The notes under the pieces were generated by a model, which saw only the letters and a program-made list of their open reading frames with translations, had not been told where the DNA came from and searched no databases. Both the position numbers and the translations under genes were made by a program. DNA of 64,000 nt from JBBPZA01 sp963728925 (lineage in GTDB: Bacteria; Actinomycetota; Thermoleophilia; Solirubrobacterales; Solirubrobacteraceae). The stretch lies in assembly GCA_963728925.1 (NCBI GenBank), contig CAVSMB010000001.1, forward strand, positions 1 through 64,000. The letters run 5' to 3'. Below are positions 8,657 to 17,279 of this stretch, piece after piece (position 1 is the stretch's first letter; each line of letters opens with the position of its first letter).

Positions 8657-9906
8657 TCAGCATGCTGGTGGTCGGGTTCGTCGGTCGGATCCGTGACTGC
8701 ACGATCACGGGGGTGCTGCAGGCCGCGGGGCTGGCCGGTGAGTGGCATCACAGCCGCGCGCATGACTTCTTCGCCCGCCGGCGCTGGGACCCCGACCGGC
8801 TCGGACTGCTGTTGCTGGACTTCCTGGTCTCGGTGTTCGTGAGCGCCGGCGCACCGATCCGCCTGGCCGTCGACGACACGCTGTTCGGCCGGTCGGGGCG
8901 GCGCGTGTTCGGCGCGCACTACCTGCACGACGGCGCCCAACCAGAAGGATCCGGGCGCCGCACGCGGTGGGGCAACTGCTGGGTCGTCGTCGTGCTCGTC
9001 GTCGAGCTTGAGTGTCTGGGTGGCCGGGCGGTCGGGCTGCCGATCCTCTTCCGGCTCTTCCGGCCTTGCGATGACGATCATCGCGACCGACCTTCGCAGC
9101 CCGAGCTGGCACGCACGCTCGTCGACATGGTCATCAAGCGCTTCCCCGCGCGGATCATCGAGCTGGTCATGGACGGCGCGTACGCAACCAAGGCCTGGCG
9201 CGCCCTGCCCGAGCGCGTCACCGTCACCACCCGGATGCGCTCAAACGCCGCCGTCTTTGCGCTCGCGCCGCCCAGGACCGGCAAGCGCGGCCGGCCGGCG
9301 CTCAAGGGCGCCCGGCTGGGCAGCCTCACGCAGCTCGCCGCGACCGCCGCCTTCAAGCCGCACATGATCACCGGCCCCAACGGCAAGACCCGCGTCGAGC
9401 ACGTCTGGCGCACCACCTGCCTGTGGTATGGGCCCTTCCACACGCGGCCCGTCGCCGTCATGCTGATCCGCAAGCCCGACCGCGCCGACGGCTTCGACGT
9501 CGCCCTCGCAAGCACCGACACCGACGCCAGCACCGCGGAGCTGATCGCGCGTTACGACAGCCGCTGGAGCATCGAGACCGCCCACCAGGAGGCCAAGGCC
9601 CACGGCGTCGGCCAGGCCCGCAACCGCGTCCGCCGCGCCGTCGAGCGCACCGTCCCCTTCGGCTTCCTGTGCCAGACGATCACGATCGCCTGGTACGCCC
9701 TGCACGGCGACCCCGACAGCGACCTGCACGCCCGCCGCCAAGCGGCGCCGTGGTACCGCCAGAAGGCCACCATCAGCTACACAGACATGCTCGCCGCGCT
9801 ACGCCGCGAGCTGATCCGCCACGAATATCGGACACAAGCACCCGCCACAACCAGCGCACCACAAATCACGACCGCCCAGTCACCATCAGCGCTCGCCGTC
9901 GCCTGA
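8536..9906 (+). CDS. DDE transposase (IS4/IS701-like)
   Basis: This 456-residue transposase has an RNase-H-fold core: RLAVDDTLFGRSGRRVFGAH (first Asp), IELVMDGAYATKAWRAL (second Asp) and RWSIETAHQEAKAHGVGQ (Glu). The length suits an intact enzyme. The start is GTG 8536 or the adjacent ATG 8539; no strong ribosome-binding site is visible. I could not find convincing terminal inverted repeats, so the ends of this element are undefined. The family is named from motif spacing only; IS4 against IS701 is not settled. A truncated copy of its first ~40 codons lies at 6335-6455. Confidence 0.75.
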   Translation: MMTLAVALHRGVAAVCQVPTSLAGLLSLLAPCFTQPAFQTFSMLVVGFVGRIRDCTITGVLQAAGLAGEWHHSRAHDFFARRRWDPDRLGLLLLDFLVSVFVSAGAPIRLAVDDTLFGRSGRRVFGAHYLHDGAQPEGSGRRTRWGNCWVVVVLVVELECLGGRAVGLPILFRLFRPCDDDHRDRPSQPELARTLVDMVIKRFPARIIELVMDGAYATKAWRALPERVTVTTRMRSNAAVFALAPPRTGKRGRPALKGARLGSLTQLAATAAFKPHMITGPNGKTRVEHVWRTTCLWYGPFHTRPVAVMLIRKPDRADGFDVALASTDTDASTAELIARYDSRWSIETAHQEAKAHGVGQARNRVRRAVERTVPFGFLCQTITIAWYALHGDPDSDLHARRQAAPWYRQKATISYTDMLAALRRELIRHEYRTQAPATTSAPQITTAQSPSALAVA

Positions 9907-9909
9907 GAT

Positions 9910-10171
9910 GACGAAAGTCGAGACAGCCCTACAGGCGTTGTCAATACCAGACCGGGGGGCGAGAGGCGGCTGGTGGAAAACGGCCGAGATCGTCTTGAGC
10001 GCTCTCTGAGCTCGGGTCCTTCTCTAGGCCCAGCACGTCGAGGGAGGCCTGGATAGCCCGCTGCTGGCGCGTGCCGATATCCGGGTCTCCTCGCGGTTCG
10101 GTGGTGACGTGCGCGCGGCTTGGGGGGAAACCGGGAAACCGGGAAACCGCCTGTATGCAGACAAACGGGGA
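9910..10171. other. Intergenic stretch with a short tandem repeat
   Basis: No supported gene. At 10125-10148 GGGAAACC occurs three times in tandem, just before the tRNA-like repeat. Open frames reading RIRTCDLRF at 10,180 are translations of tRNA sequence, not proteins. The sequence left of the tRNA repeat resembles the one left of 17,219 (both contain TATGCAG and CAAACG before GGGGAGC). Confidence 0.5.
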
Positions 10172-10210
10172 GCGCGCCCGACAGGATTCGAACCTGTGAC
10201 CTTCGGTTCC
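10172..10210 (-). repeat. 3' portion of tRNA-Arg, outer att-like site
   Basis: On the minus strand this reads GGAACCGAAGGTCACAGG, then the TTCGAAT T-loop and the acceptor strand CGGGCGCGC. It is the 3' part of a tRNA-Arg without the D-arm or 5' acceptor strand. It matches 17,219-17,257 exactly as far as it goes and has the same orientation as the complete tRNA-Arg at 26,486. It looks like an attachment-site relic. Confidence 0.75.
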
Positions 10211-10317
10211 TAGCGCGCGGCTCTGGCCTGTTACAACCGATGAACACTGGGGTCTCGGCAACGGCCGATTCTTCTTGGGGGGAAGCGAGATCCTGCCCTG
10301 ACGCATATCCACCGGGG

Positions 10318-10719
10318 CTAGTCAGCCCACCAGTCGCGCTGACCCTCCACGTCATCGCGCGGATTCTCGCCGAGATTGGGCGCACCGAAGACGAGGATCT
10401 CGAGGCCCTCCGGCCCGCCCTCGTAGCCTCGCCACGTGCCGGGCGGGACGCGCACCACGTCCCACTTCTTGACCTCGAGAATCTCGTCGTCGAGCTTCAT
10501 CCGCCCGCTCCCGTGCACGATCACGTACACCTCCTCCTGCTCCTTGTGCGTGTGGCCGTACGGGAAGCGATAGTCGGGCGGGATGCGCTGGTAGCCAAGG
10601 CCGGACTGCTCGAGCTCGAGCGCCTTGCTTGCGAGGCGGAACTCCAGGTCCGGGGCACCGTCGAAGTTGGACCCGACGTCCTCCAGATCCTCCTTGAGGT
10701 TCTTGAGCGTGAATGGCAC
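10318..10719 (-). CDS. Cupin-domain protein
   Basis: This 133-residue single-domain cupin probably starts at GTG 10719 (PFTLKNLKEDLEDVGSNFDG). The two cupin motifs are visible: YGHTHKEQEEVYVIVHGSGR (His-rich metal-binding motif 1) and VVRVPPGTWRGYEGGPEGLE (motif 2). Metal binding is expected from the His-x-His...Glu pattern; the substrate cannot be told. The protein has no signal peptide, so it is cytoplasmic. Longer frames upstream overlap a toxin-gene fragment and are not credible. It lies between the outer tRNA relic and the broken AbiE locus, so it is probably cargo of the outer segment. Confidence 0.8.
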   Translation of the reverse strand: MPFTLKNLKEDLEDVGSNFDGAPDLEFRLASKALELEQSGLGYQRIPPDYRFPYGHTHKEQEEVYVIVHGSGRMKLDDEILEVKKWDVVRVPPGTWRGYEGGPEGLEILVFGAPNLGENPRDDVEGQRDWWAD

Positions 10720-10729
10720 GGCCGCGATG

Positions 10730-10828
10730 CTACTGCTGTGCCTGCAGCTTGACGCGCACGCCGTGGTACTCGGCTTCCTCGCGCATGACCTCGGTACGGA
10801 TCGATAGACCACGTGCGTGCTCGTCGTC
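10730..10828 (-). pseudogene. Fragment of an AbiEii-type toxin (nucleotidyltransferase)
   Basis: The minus-strand frame between two stops encodes DDEHARGLSIRTEVMREEAE and continues YHGVRVKLQAQ. This resembles the middle of AbiEii/GSPII nucleotidyltransferase toxins (E-EY-GVR pattern). The rest is missing. The AbiEi antitoxin remnant lies at 14,087 in the same orientation, with an ATGA overlap that would start AbiEii at 14,090. An IS110 now separates the two. The match rests on about 30 residues and is tentative. Confidence 0.45.
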
Positions 10829-11886
10829 TCATTGGTCATCCTTGGTGTTGTCGGCGGACGGCGGGAGAGCGCCAACGTTGCTTGCCCGGTTAGAGGGCCA
10901 GCGTGAGACCAGCGCCTCCCGTCGTTCCGTCGAGGTGCCCCGAGTGGCAACAGGGAGTTGCGCCGTCAGAGCGCCGTCAATGAGCACCCGCCAAGGTACC
11001 TCGCCGTCGGCGACTGTCAACGTCTGAGGGGAGGAACCATGAGCAGCTTCGCTGGGGTCGATTGGGCCAGCGAGGAGCACGCGTGCTGCGTCCTTGACGC
11101 CGAGGGGCGGATCACCGACGGCCGTCGCTACCGTCACGACGAGCGTGGCATCCGGGCGCTGTGCGCGCATCTGCTCGAGCGCGGGGTGCTGCTGGTCGCC
11201 GTTGAGCGTCCGGACGGGCTGCTGATCGAGCGGCTGCTCGATCAGGGGCTGCACGTGATCGCGATCCATCCCAACCAGGTCGCCGCGATGCGCCCCCGCT
11301 TCACCAACGCGGGCGGCAAGAGCGACAGCTTTGACGCGTTCGTGCTCGCAGAGCTCGCTCGCACCGACAGCCATCGCTTCCGGATCCTGGTCCCCGACTG
11401 CGACGCGACCAAAGCGTTGCGCGCCCTGACCCGCGCGCGGGAGAACCTCGTCGAGACCCGGGTCGCGCTGGCCAACACGCTGCGCGCGCAGCTTGAGTGC
11501 TTCTGGCCCGGCGCGGTGGCGGTCTTCGCCGACATCGACAGCCCGATCGCGCTGGCGTTCCTGCGCCGCTACCCCAGCCCCGCCGACGCGCGCGGCCTGG
11601 GCGAGCAGCGCCTGGAGCGCTTCCTGGCCCGCAACCACTACGCCGGCCGGCGTCCCGCCCGCGAGCTGCTCGCCAGGCTCAGACCTAGATCAGTGAGTAA
11701 CGCTGCGGGGGTCGTGTTGGCGGCTGGTTTGATTGTCGGATGATGGCGGGCGCGTGGTCGAGGAGGTGTTGGTTTGCTCGGGGTGGTGTGAGCCGGGGCG
11801 GGGGCGCCGATCGCGCTCGTTCTCGAGGTCGCCGAGCTGGGCGGTGCTGCGGACGGTCGATGTCGGCGGCGGGGAGCTTTGTTGGA

Positions 11887-13329
11887 TCAGGGCGGCAGCG
11901 CGTAGACCGCGTCGATCGTGGCCTGGAAGACGCGGGTGTGACGGAAGCCCTGTGGCAGGTGCAGGATCGTGCGCCGGCCACTGCGCGCGATGCGGGCGGG
12001 CACGTTGAACAGCAACCGTCGTAGCGTCTTGGCGGCCCGGCGTAGCGGCGCGTCCTCGGGCGCCTTGCCCGACGCGCCGCGGCGGGACAGAGGTCGCAGC
12101 AGAAGGCGGTCAGGTTGAGCGCCAGCAGCGCGGCGGCGAGCCAGACACGGTTGGCGTGTTCGTTGCCGGAGGGCAGGTGCCGCAGCGCCTGGCCGAGCTT
12201 GGCCTCCTTCAGGCGCTCCTCGATCTGCGCGCGGTGGCGGTGGAAGTGCTCGATCCAGACGGCGGGCTGCCAGTGGAGGTCGCTGAGGATGAACGAGTAG
12301 CCGTAGACCGACGCGGCCTTGCCCTCGAGCGCGAGCTGAAGCTGGGCGGGGTGGATCGTCTTCAGCCGCCGCGAACCCTTGCGCTTGGCGATCTCCGATG
12401 CGGTGAACGGGACGCGCCTGACGATCAGCCGCAGCGGTTCGTGCTTCCAGCCCTCGGGACGGTAGGCGGTCTCGGCGACCTGCGCGCCGGGCATATCGAG
12501 CGCGTCGGTCCAGGCGCTCTCGGGGATCTCGGCCAGCTTCTTCCACATCGCCTGGTTGCGCGGCACCGAGACGGTGAAGCGCGAGCACTCGGCGCGCAGC
12601 CGCTGCAGCAGCTCGACCTGGTAGTAGGCCGAGTCGATCCGGAACGTCGCCGGCGCGTGCCCTGCCGGCAGCAGCGAAAGCGCCCGGCTGGCGATCCGCG
12701 CGCACTCGGCGCCGGTGAGCTTCTCGCGATTGCCGCCGACCAGCTCGCTGCTCAGCGCGCGGCCGCGCTCGGCCCAGAACGCCACATGCGGCGCGTAGCT
12801 CATGTGGCCGTGACGGCTGCGTGCGGCGCCCTGCTTGCAAGCGCCGTAGACGGTCACCTGGGTTGCGTCCAGATCGACGGTCGGCGGCTCGCCGCCGTCG
12901 CGTCCCAGCGCCCGGTCCAGACGCTCACCCGCGCGCGCAGCCGCGCGCTCGATCCGCTGGCAGTGCACGCGCCGGAAGCGCTTGGCGTTCTGCAAGGGCC
13001 GTCGGCGCCGACGGCGTGGCGCCGACCGCGCGCAGCGCGGCGCCGGCGCGGTCAGCGCGCACGTCCTCGATGTGGTCAAAGAACGCGCCGCCGACCAGCT
13101 GGCACTCAGCCACCGCGACCACCAGCTCGCCGGGCGAGAGGCCGCGGCGGCGGACCTTCACCGGCCGGGCGCGCCGCTCCACGGCCAGCTCGGCGTCGAT
13201 CAGCCCCGCCAGCCCGAGCCGGTGCGCCAGCTCGCCCGAGATCGCCAGCCCGGCGTAGGGGGTGAGCGTCGGATCATCCGCGCGGATGATCAGCCGTCCG
13301 GGGCGTCTGGCACCGTTAACGCCAATCAC
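11887..13329 (-). pseudogene. IS1380-family transposase, frameshifted (copy B)
   Basis: This is the same enzyme as in copy A, starting at GTG 13329. It is broken by an extra C near 12,998 (GACGGCCCTTGCAG against GACGGCCTTGCAG) and by a missing G near 12,078 (CCGCGGCGCG against CCGCGGGCGCG). Where copy A is shifted, copy B is in frame, for example AEIPESAWTDALDMPGAQVA. A complete transposase can be rebuilt by combining the two copies. All three lesions are homopolymer length changes. Confidence 0.85.
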
Positions 13330-13398
13330 CCCCCGGGTGACCCCGCCTCACCGTCACAACCAGGTCTCACAACCCGCACCCTGACAGTCAAGGCGGAC

Positions 13399-13428
13399 GG
13401 AAAAGCCCCGTGTTTGCGGGGTTTTTCC
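13399..13428. terminator. Conserved hairpin near the end of IS1380 copy B
   Basis: GGAAAAGCCCCG, a TGTTTG loop and CGGGGTTTTTCC form the inverted copy of the hairpin at 4346-4375, identical in sequence to that of copy A. Confidence 0.6.
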
Positions 13429-14086
13429 AACTCAAGAGGGCCTTCGCACAAGCCCTCACCAGACCCTCAGCAAGAGTCAGCCACCACTACCCACTGATCT
13501 AGGTCAGAGGCGCCGCCGACGGCCGCGCCGGCACCCTCGAGACCGAAGCACGCCGCCAGATCGTGCTCGGCCTCGTCGCCGCCCTCGAACCGCTCGTCGC
13601 CCAGATCGCGCAGCTGACCAGCGAGATCCGCAGCGCGCTGACAAACCACGCAGACGGCGAGATCTTCTCCTCGCTGTTCCGCGATCCCAAGACCGCGATC
13701 TGCCCCGCCACGATCCTGGCCGAGATGGGCGACTGCCGCCCCCGCTACCCGACCAAGGCCGCGCTGGCCGGCGACAGCGGACAAGCGCCAGTCGCCGTGG
13801 AGTCCGGCAAATCCAAGCGAGCCCGCTTCCGCTGGGCCTGCGACCACCGCCTGCGCGACGCAATCGCCACGCTCGCCGACACCAGCCGCCACACCAACCC
13901 CTGGGCCGCCGACATCTACGACCGCGCCCGCGCCCGCGGCGCCACCCACCCACACGCCATCCGCATCCTCGGCCGCGCCTGGTGCGGCGTCATCTGGCGC
14001 ATCTGGCACGACCACAGCCCCTACGACTCCACCCAACACCGAGCCCTCCAACAGCTTCTCGCCACCAAGGGTTGACACAGGGAGTC

Positions 14087-14560
14087 TCATGCGAGGATCA
14101 GCTCGAGGGCGCGGCCCATCTGCGCAGCACCGCCAAGCTCCCGGGCAAGCTCGGTGAGCCGGAGCGGGTTGGCGCCGTCGCGGCGCATGTACCGCCGCAA
14201 GGCCGATAGCGCGATGTCTCGGCCGGCGACCCGTTGCATGCGCATCGCGTCGACCACGCAGCGCTCGGCCGAGTAGATCCAGAACGGCTCGTCGGCGTCG
14301 GTCGCCCGCTTCAGCCGGTCAAGCTCGAAGGTGGCCGCCGCGAAGCGGTGCAGCGTCGTGGCGGGCGTGTCGATCTTCGGCCAGTGAGCGCCGCGCGCCA
14401 CCGCGAGATGGATGCTCGTCGGGCAGCTCGTCGGACAGATCCCAATACGACAGCCCGGAGTTCAGGCAGATCGTCGCCTTCGGCGCGCGCGCGGCGACCG
14501 CGGCGAACTCGGCGTTCATCGCCGCGAGCGTCGGGCGGGACGCGGCCAGCGGAGTGTGGC
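14087..14560 (-). pseudogene. AbiEi-type antitoxin remnant
   Basis: The C-terminal part reads FWIYSAERCVVDAMRMQRVA, then GRDIALSALRRYMRRDGANP and ends LGGAAQMGRALELILA. This is the pattern of AbiEi antitoxin C-terminal domains. Further upstream, in another frame, comes APKATICLNSGLSYWDLSDE; the switch is an extra base near 14,413 (DELPDE, then IHLAVARGAHW expected). The N-terminal winged helix is missing beyond about 14,560. The stop overlaps an ATGA that would start the AbiEii toxin at 14,090, but only about 15 bp of that gene remain before the IS110. Confidence 0.65.
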
Positions 14561-14850
14561 GAGCACGGCCTCGGGGTCGGCGCAGCCCACGATCCATTCG
14601 TCGTGGTCGGCTCCGTCAAGGCGGACCCGTAGTCCTCGCGGCGTGTCGCGGTGGACGGCGGCGAGCATCTTGCGCTTGAGGCCCCGGATGGTTCCGACCT
14701 CGATAACTCCCGGGATCCTGGTGCCGACCTTGACCCCGGCACCGAGCCCGACCGGCCCGTGGGCGTCGTCGAGCACCTCGATCGCTTGCACCGCCGAGAA
14801 CGGCGCGCGCAGGCCGCCGTGGCGGCCTCCTCGGGCCTCGCTCGTTCATC
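14561..14850 (-). pseudogene. Unidentified coding-like fragment
   Basis: The minus-strand frame encodes RAPFSAVQAIEVLDDAHGPV, GLGAGVKVGTRIPGVIEVGT, GLKRKMLAAVHRDTPRGLRV and DEWIVGCADPEAVLATLR. It has the composition and regularity of a real protein but no family I can name. It runs directly into the AbiEi remnant without a stop or start between them, so it is a truncated neighbour rather than part of AbiEi. No plausible start codon with a ribosome-binding site is seen in this frame. Confidence 0.4.
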
Positions 14851-14851
14851 G

Positions 14852-15616
14852 ATGCTTCCTGCGACTGTAATAGGCAAGCCGCTGCCCGCCACCCCTGACA
14901 CTTCCGCCACACCCGCCCAGATCGCAGTCGGCATCGAGGCCGCACTGCGCGCGGCTGGGGATCCGGCTCGCGCCGAGCAGGAGCGGCGCTACCTGAAGAG
15001 CTCACTCGAGCACTTCGGGACCAGCGTCCCGGCGACGCGCAAGGTCGCAAAGAGCGCCGGCCGATTCGACCATGACGACCTCATGGCGATCGTCGAAGCA
15101 CTGTGGGCGCGTCCGGTGCACGAATGCCGCGCAGCCGCCGTCGAGCTGCTCGACCTCCACGGCGCGCTGCTCGAACCAGCCGATCTGGTCTTGATCGAGC
15201 AGCTGATCCGCGGGTCGCGCACATGGGCGCTGGTCGACAACCTCGCGGCCAGCGTCGCGGGACCGCTCGTCGAGCGCCATCCGCAACTGCTGGCGACACT
15301 CGATCGCTGGGCGGCCGACGAGGACTTCTGGATCCGCAGGTCGGCCCTGCTCGCACTGCTGCTCGCGCTACGACGCGGTGACGGCGACTTCGAGCGTTTC
15401 GCGACCTACGCCGACGCGATGCTCGACGAGCGCGAGTTCTTCATCCGCAAGGCAATCGGCTGGGTCCTGCGCGACACCTCCAAGAAACGCCCCGACCTCG
15501 TCTACGAGTGGCTGCTTCCGCGCGCGGCACGCGCATCCGGCGTGACGCGCCGCGAAGCCGTCAAGCACCTGTCAGACACGCAGCGCGCCGCGATCGCCGC
15601 CGCCTCAGCCGCGTAA
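14852..15616 (+). CDS. DNA alkylation repair protein, AlkD-like HEAT-repeat glycosylase
   Basis: This protein of 254 residues is made of alpha-helical HEAT-like repeats. Diagnostic stretches are YLKSSLEHFGTSVPATRKVA near the N-terminus, ELLDLHGALLEPADLVLIEQ and WALVDNLAASVAGPLVERHP in the middle. The family hallmark DEREFFIRKAIGWVLRDTSK is near the C-terminus. AlkD-type enzymes remove bulky or cationic alkylated purines from DNA without base flipping. The ATG at 14852 is chosen because upstream sequence is antisense to the AbiEi-side fragment. It is one of the few intact genes in the 10.2-17.2 kb segment. Confidence 0.85.
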   Translation: MLPATVIGKPLPATPDTSATPAQIAVGIEAALRAAGDPARAEQERRYLKSSLEHFGTSVPATRKVAKSAGRFDHDDLMAIVEALWARPVHECRAAAVELLDLHGALLEPADLVLIEQLIRGSRTWALVDNLAASVAGPLVERHPQLLATLDRWAADEDFWIRRSALLALLLALRRGDGDFERFATYADAMLDEREFFIRKAIGWVLRDTSKKRPDLVYEWLLPRAARASGVTRREAVKHLSDTQRAAIAAASAA

Positions 15617-15618
15617 CC

Positions 15619-16080
15619 TCGCCACAGGATCACGGACAAGGCACGCCGCTAGAGGTCTCCGACGTCCCGTCGGCACCCGACGAGTGGTACGCGAACCTCG
15701 TCTGGATCGACCGGCGCAAGTGCCTCCTTCTGCTTCACGCCGACACGCTCTTCTCGGTCTTCGTCGCGGACGTCCGCAAGCCGCAACTCGCCATTTTTGG
15801 CCACTACCTCGCCGGGACGGTCACGACTGCCTTGGCCGATGAGGGGCTGGCGCCTGACTGTCTCGGCCCGCTGGATCCCTCGGAGGTGCGGGTGGCGCGG
15901 ACGGCCAGCCGCAGCGTGTTGGGGTTCATGAACGACATGGCGTCCGTGTCCGAGCGCCTCGCGGCGCAGGCCGACGGCATCGCCGGCCTCGATGTCGAGG
16001 CGCTCAACGCGTTCCTGCGCCGCACCCCCTACAACCGCGGCGGCCACTTCCGCCCGATCGACGCCGCCAGACGACGATGA
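15619..16080 (+). pseudogene. DUF6933-like protein, 5' truncated
   Basis: The frame encodes EVSDVPSAPDEWYANLVWID and RRKCLLLLHADTLFSVFVAD, then VARTASRSVLGFMNDMASVS and LNAFLRRTPYNRGG. This matches the pattern of DUF6933 proteins (WYANL-WIDRRKC...TLF, then a conserved SVLG-MNDM). Full-length members start about 25 residues earlier with a beta strand that is absent here. No ATG, GTG or TTG with a ribosome-binding site precedes it, and its apparent 5' end abuts the AlkD-like stop codon. It is probably a truncated passenger gene. The family's function is unknown. Confidence 0.6.
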
Positions 16081-16444
16081 ACGCCCATCGACGCCGCATC
16101 CCGAAGCTCCCGATCGCGACCGGCTCGCCGAAGCGCTGACCGTCGACCAGTCCGAGCTGACCGTCTCACCTAGGCGACGTGCTCGGATGGAAGCCCGTCA
16201 GGAAGCTCGTCATCGTCCGCCCGGTGGACCACGAGGCGTACTTCGCCTAGCGGCCGGCGGAGAACCCGGAGACCACCTTGCCGGAGCGGTCGAAGTCCTC
16301 CACGAGCCCGCTGAGTACTTGGGGCTGGCGCAGACGTTGGTCTGGGACTGCCGTGCCGGGCTGCACGCCGGCGGCGGACGTCCGACGGGAGCGTTGCGGC
16401 GATCTTCCTCCGGATGAGAATCGGCGACCGGGAGGCCGCGTGAC
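16081..16444. other. Region with two short coding-like relics
   Basis: No complete gene. Plus strand 16,172-16,250 reads LGWKPVRKLVIVRPVDHEAY then FA and a stop. The adjacent minus strand (about 16,320-16,248) reads GLVEDFDRSGKVVSGFSAGR then a stop. Both look like C-terminal ends of lost genes meeting tail to tail. I cannot assign either to a family. Confidence 0.3.
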
Positions 16445-16708
16445 TCAGCCGCCGTAGCGGGCCTGGGCAGTCTGCTTCGACACCCCCAGCATCGCGGCGA
16501 TCGCCGCCCACGGGTAGCGCTCAGCTCGAGCAGCCCGTACGGCTTCGGCCAGCTCCGCGTCGGCGGCCACAGAGCGGCGGAAGGCGTCAGCGATCCGCCG
16601 CAGCGGCTCAGCGTCACGCCACGGTAGTTCCTCGTCTTGGTTGGCGAGCCGCTCGGCGATCTCGGCGGCGACCCGTTCCTTCTCAGCGATGGTTCGAGCC
16701 ATCTTCAC
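16445..16708 (-). CDS. Small helix-turn-helix protein, probable antitoxin partner
   Basis: This 87-residue protein starts MKMARTIAEKERVAAEIAER and is followed by a helical middle. The C-terminal helix-turn-helix is WAAIAAMLGVSKQTAQARYG. The ATG at 16708 overlaps the stop of the upstream gene by 4 bp (ATGA), so the two are translationally coupled. A small HTH protein directly downstream of a short basic or beta protein is the layout of reverse-order toxin-antitoxin modules. It may autoregulate through the inverted repeat at the promoter. Antitoxin function is inferred from layout; no homologue of known function is recognised. Confidence 0.6.
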   Translation of the reverse strand: MKMARTIAEKERVAAEIAERLANQDEELPWRDAEPLRRIADAFRRSVAADAELAEAVRAARAERYPWAAIAAMLGVSKQTAQARYGG

Positions 16709-16956
16709 TCCTTCGGCGGTTGGAATCGGCGGGTGCGGGCGGCCATGGCGTGGATAATCAGGGGACCGTCGTCGGTTGCCAACACCCCGATCTCGATGAG
16801 ACTGACGGCCTGGTCGGGACCGAGGAACAGTGTGACGTCGTCGTCCTGGGGGTCGGCGGCGACGGCGATGAGGTTGCGCAGGGCATGGCGGATGTCTTCA
16901 TCGGTGATCCCGTGGCGGTGGGCGCTGGCTAGGACTGGTGCCTCCCACAGCTCCAC
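16705..16956 (-). CDS. Small protein, probable toxin of a type II toxin-antitoxin pair
   Basis: It has 83 residues if GTG 16956 is the start (ELWEAPVLASAHRHGITDED). The body contains IRHALRNLIAVAADPQDDDV and VSLIEIGVLATDDGPLIIHA, ending RTRRFQPPKE. The helix then beta-sheet pattern with HGI-DEDI...HA-R resembles small RelE/BrnT-like actinobacterial proteins often paired with HTH proteins. A longer frame up to 17,040 has no ribosome-binding site. A -35/-10 pair ends 6 nt before the GTG, so the transcript should be nearly leaderless. Toxicity is an inference. Confidence 0.55.
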   Translation of the reverse strand: MELWEAPVLASAHRHGITDEDIRHALRNLIAVAADPQDDDVTLFLGPDQAVSLIEIGVLATDDGPLIIHAMAARTRRFQPPKE

Positions 16957-16962
16957 GTTGTC

Positions 16963-16991
16963 AGGATACCCTGACGTCAATCCGTGTCCAA
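16963..16991 (-). promoter_or_regulatory. Promoter and operator of the toxin-antitoxin-like pair
   Basis: On the minus strand TTGGAC (16991-16986), a 17-bp spacer and TATCCT (16968-16963) form a sigma-70-type promoter. The spacer and -10 carry the inverted repeat GTCAGG-GTAT-CCTGAC and the palindrome TGACGTCA. Transcription would start within a few bases of the GTG at 16956. A repeat overlapping the -10 fits an autorepressor site. Confidence 0.55.
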
Positions 16992-17218
16992 CTGCTGTTG
17001 ACCGACACGAGGCACGCTCCGCTTGCTGACCGGCTCGCAAGCCAAGCGCTCATCGACGGGCGCCTTCGCCGACCGCGCCGGCCTCACTGTCCGTAGAGCC
17101 GGCCCGGGCCGCGACCGAGCGCTCGAAAACGTTTGGGCCAGATCAGGCCAGACCTCGCGCATCGAGGGTTCGGGCCGCGTTCGACAGAAACCGGCCATAT
17201 GCAGGGCAAACGCGGGGA

Positions 17219-17269
17219 GCGCGCCCGACAGGATTCGAACCTGTGACCTTCGGTTCCGTAGACCGACGC
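17219..17269 (-). repeat. 3' half of tRNA-Arg(ACG), inner att-like site
   Basis: It matches the 3' half of the complete tRNA-Arg at 26,485-26,535 in 49 of 51 positions, in the same orientation. The two differences are a compensating pair in the T-stem (CAGG...CCTG here, GAGG...CCTC in the tRNA), so base pairing is kept. It stops in the anticodon stem. This is the expected distal attachment site of an element integrated into the 3' end of that tRNA. Confidence 0.8.
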
Positions 17270-17279
17270 GGTGGCGTTT

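Larger units (their letters stand above)
11684..13503 (-). mobile_element. IS1380-family insertion sequence, copy B
   Basis: It is an inverted near-identical copy of 4271-6091. The ends begin CCTAGATCAGTG on both sides and are flanked by an exact 5-bp duplication TCAGA (11679-11683 and 13504-13508). It is 1,820 bp long and inserted into the coding region of an IS110 transposase. Copies A and B form a ~1.8-kb inverted repeat pair about 5.6 kb apart, a substrate for inversion of the DNA between them. Confidence 0.92.
11039..14075 (+). pseudogene. IS110-family transposase split by IS1380 copy B
   Basis: The first part (11039-11683, ATG start, GAGGGGAGGAACC upstream) encodes the DEDD domain: FAGVDWASEEHACCVLDAEG, LVAVERPDGLLIERLL and KSDSFDAFVLAELARTD. 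The second part (13509-14075) encodes the C-terminal domain (CPATILAEMGDCRPRYPTKA, ending LLATKG). The two pieces are 645 and 567 bp, both multiples of three. Removing the IS1380 element and one TCAGA copy restores a 403-residue frame (ARLR-GAADGRAG). The gene was therefore intact when IS1380 landed. This element itself sits inside a broken AbiE locus; I could not fix its own ends. Confidence 0.85.

Noticed and set aside
6456..9906. Possible composite transposon bounded by IS1380 copies A and C or A and B
   Set aside because: Copy C lacks an intact left end and target duplication. A and B each have their own different 5-bp duplication (TCTGA, TCAGA), showing independent insertions.
10120..10752. 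Open frames containing RIRTCDLRF-type peptides at 10.18, 17.23 and 26.45 kb
   Set aside because: These are translations of tRNA T-arm and anticodon sequence, a well-known annotation artefact.
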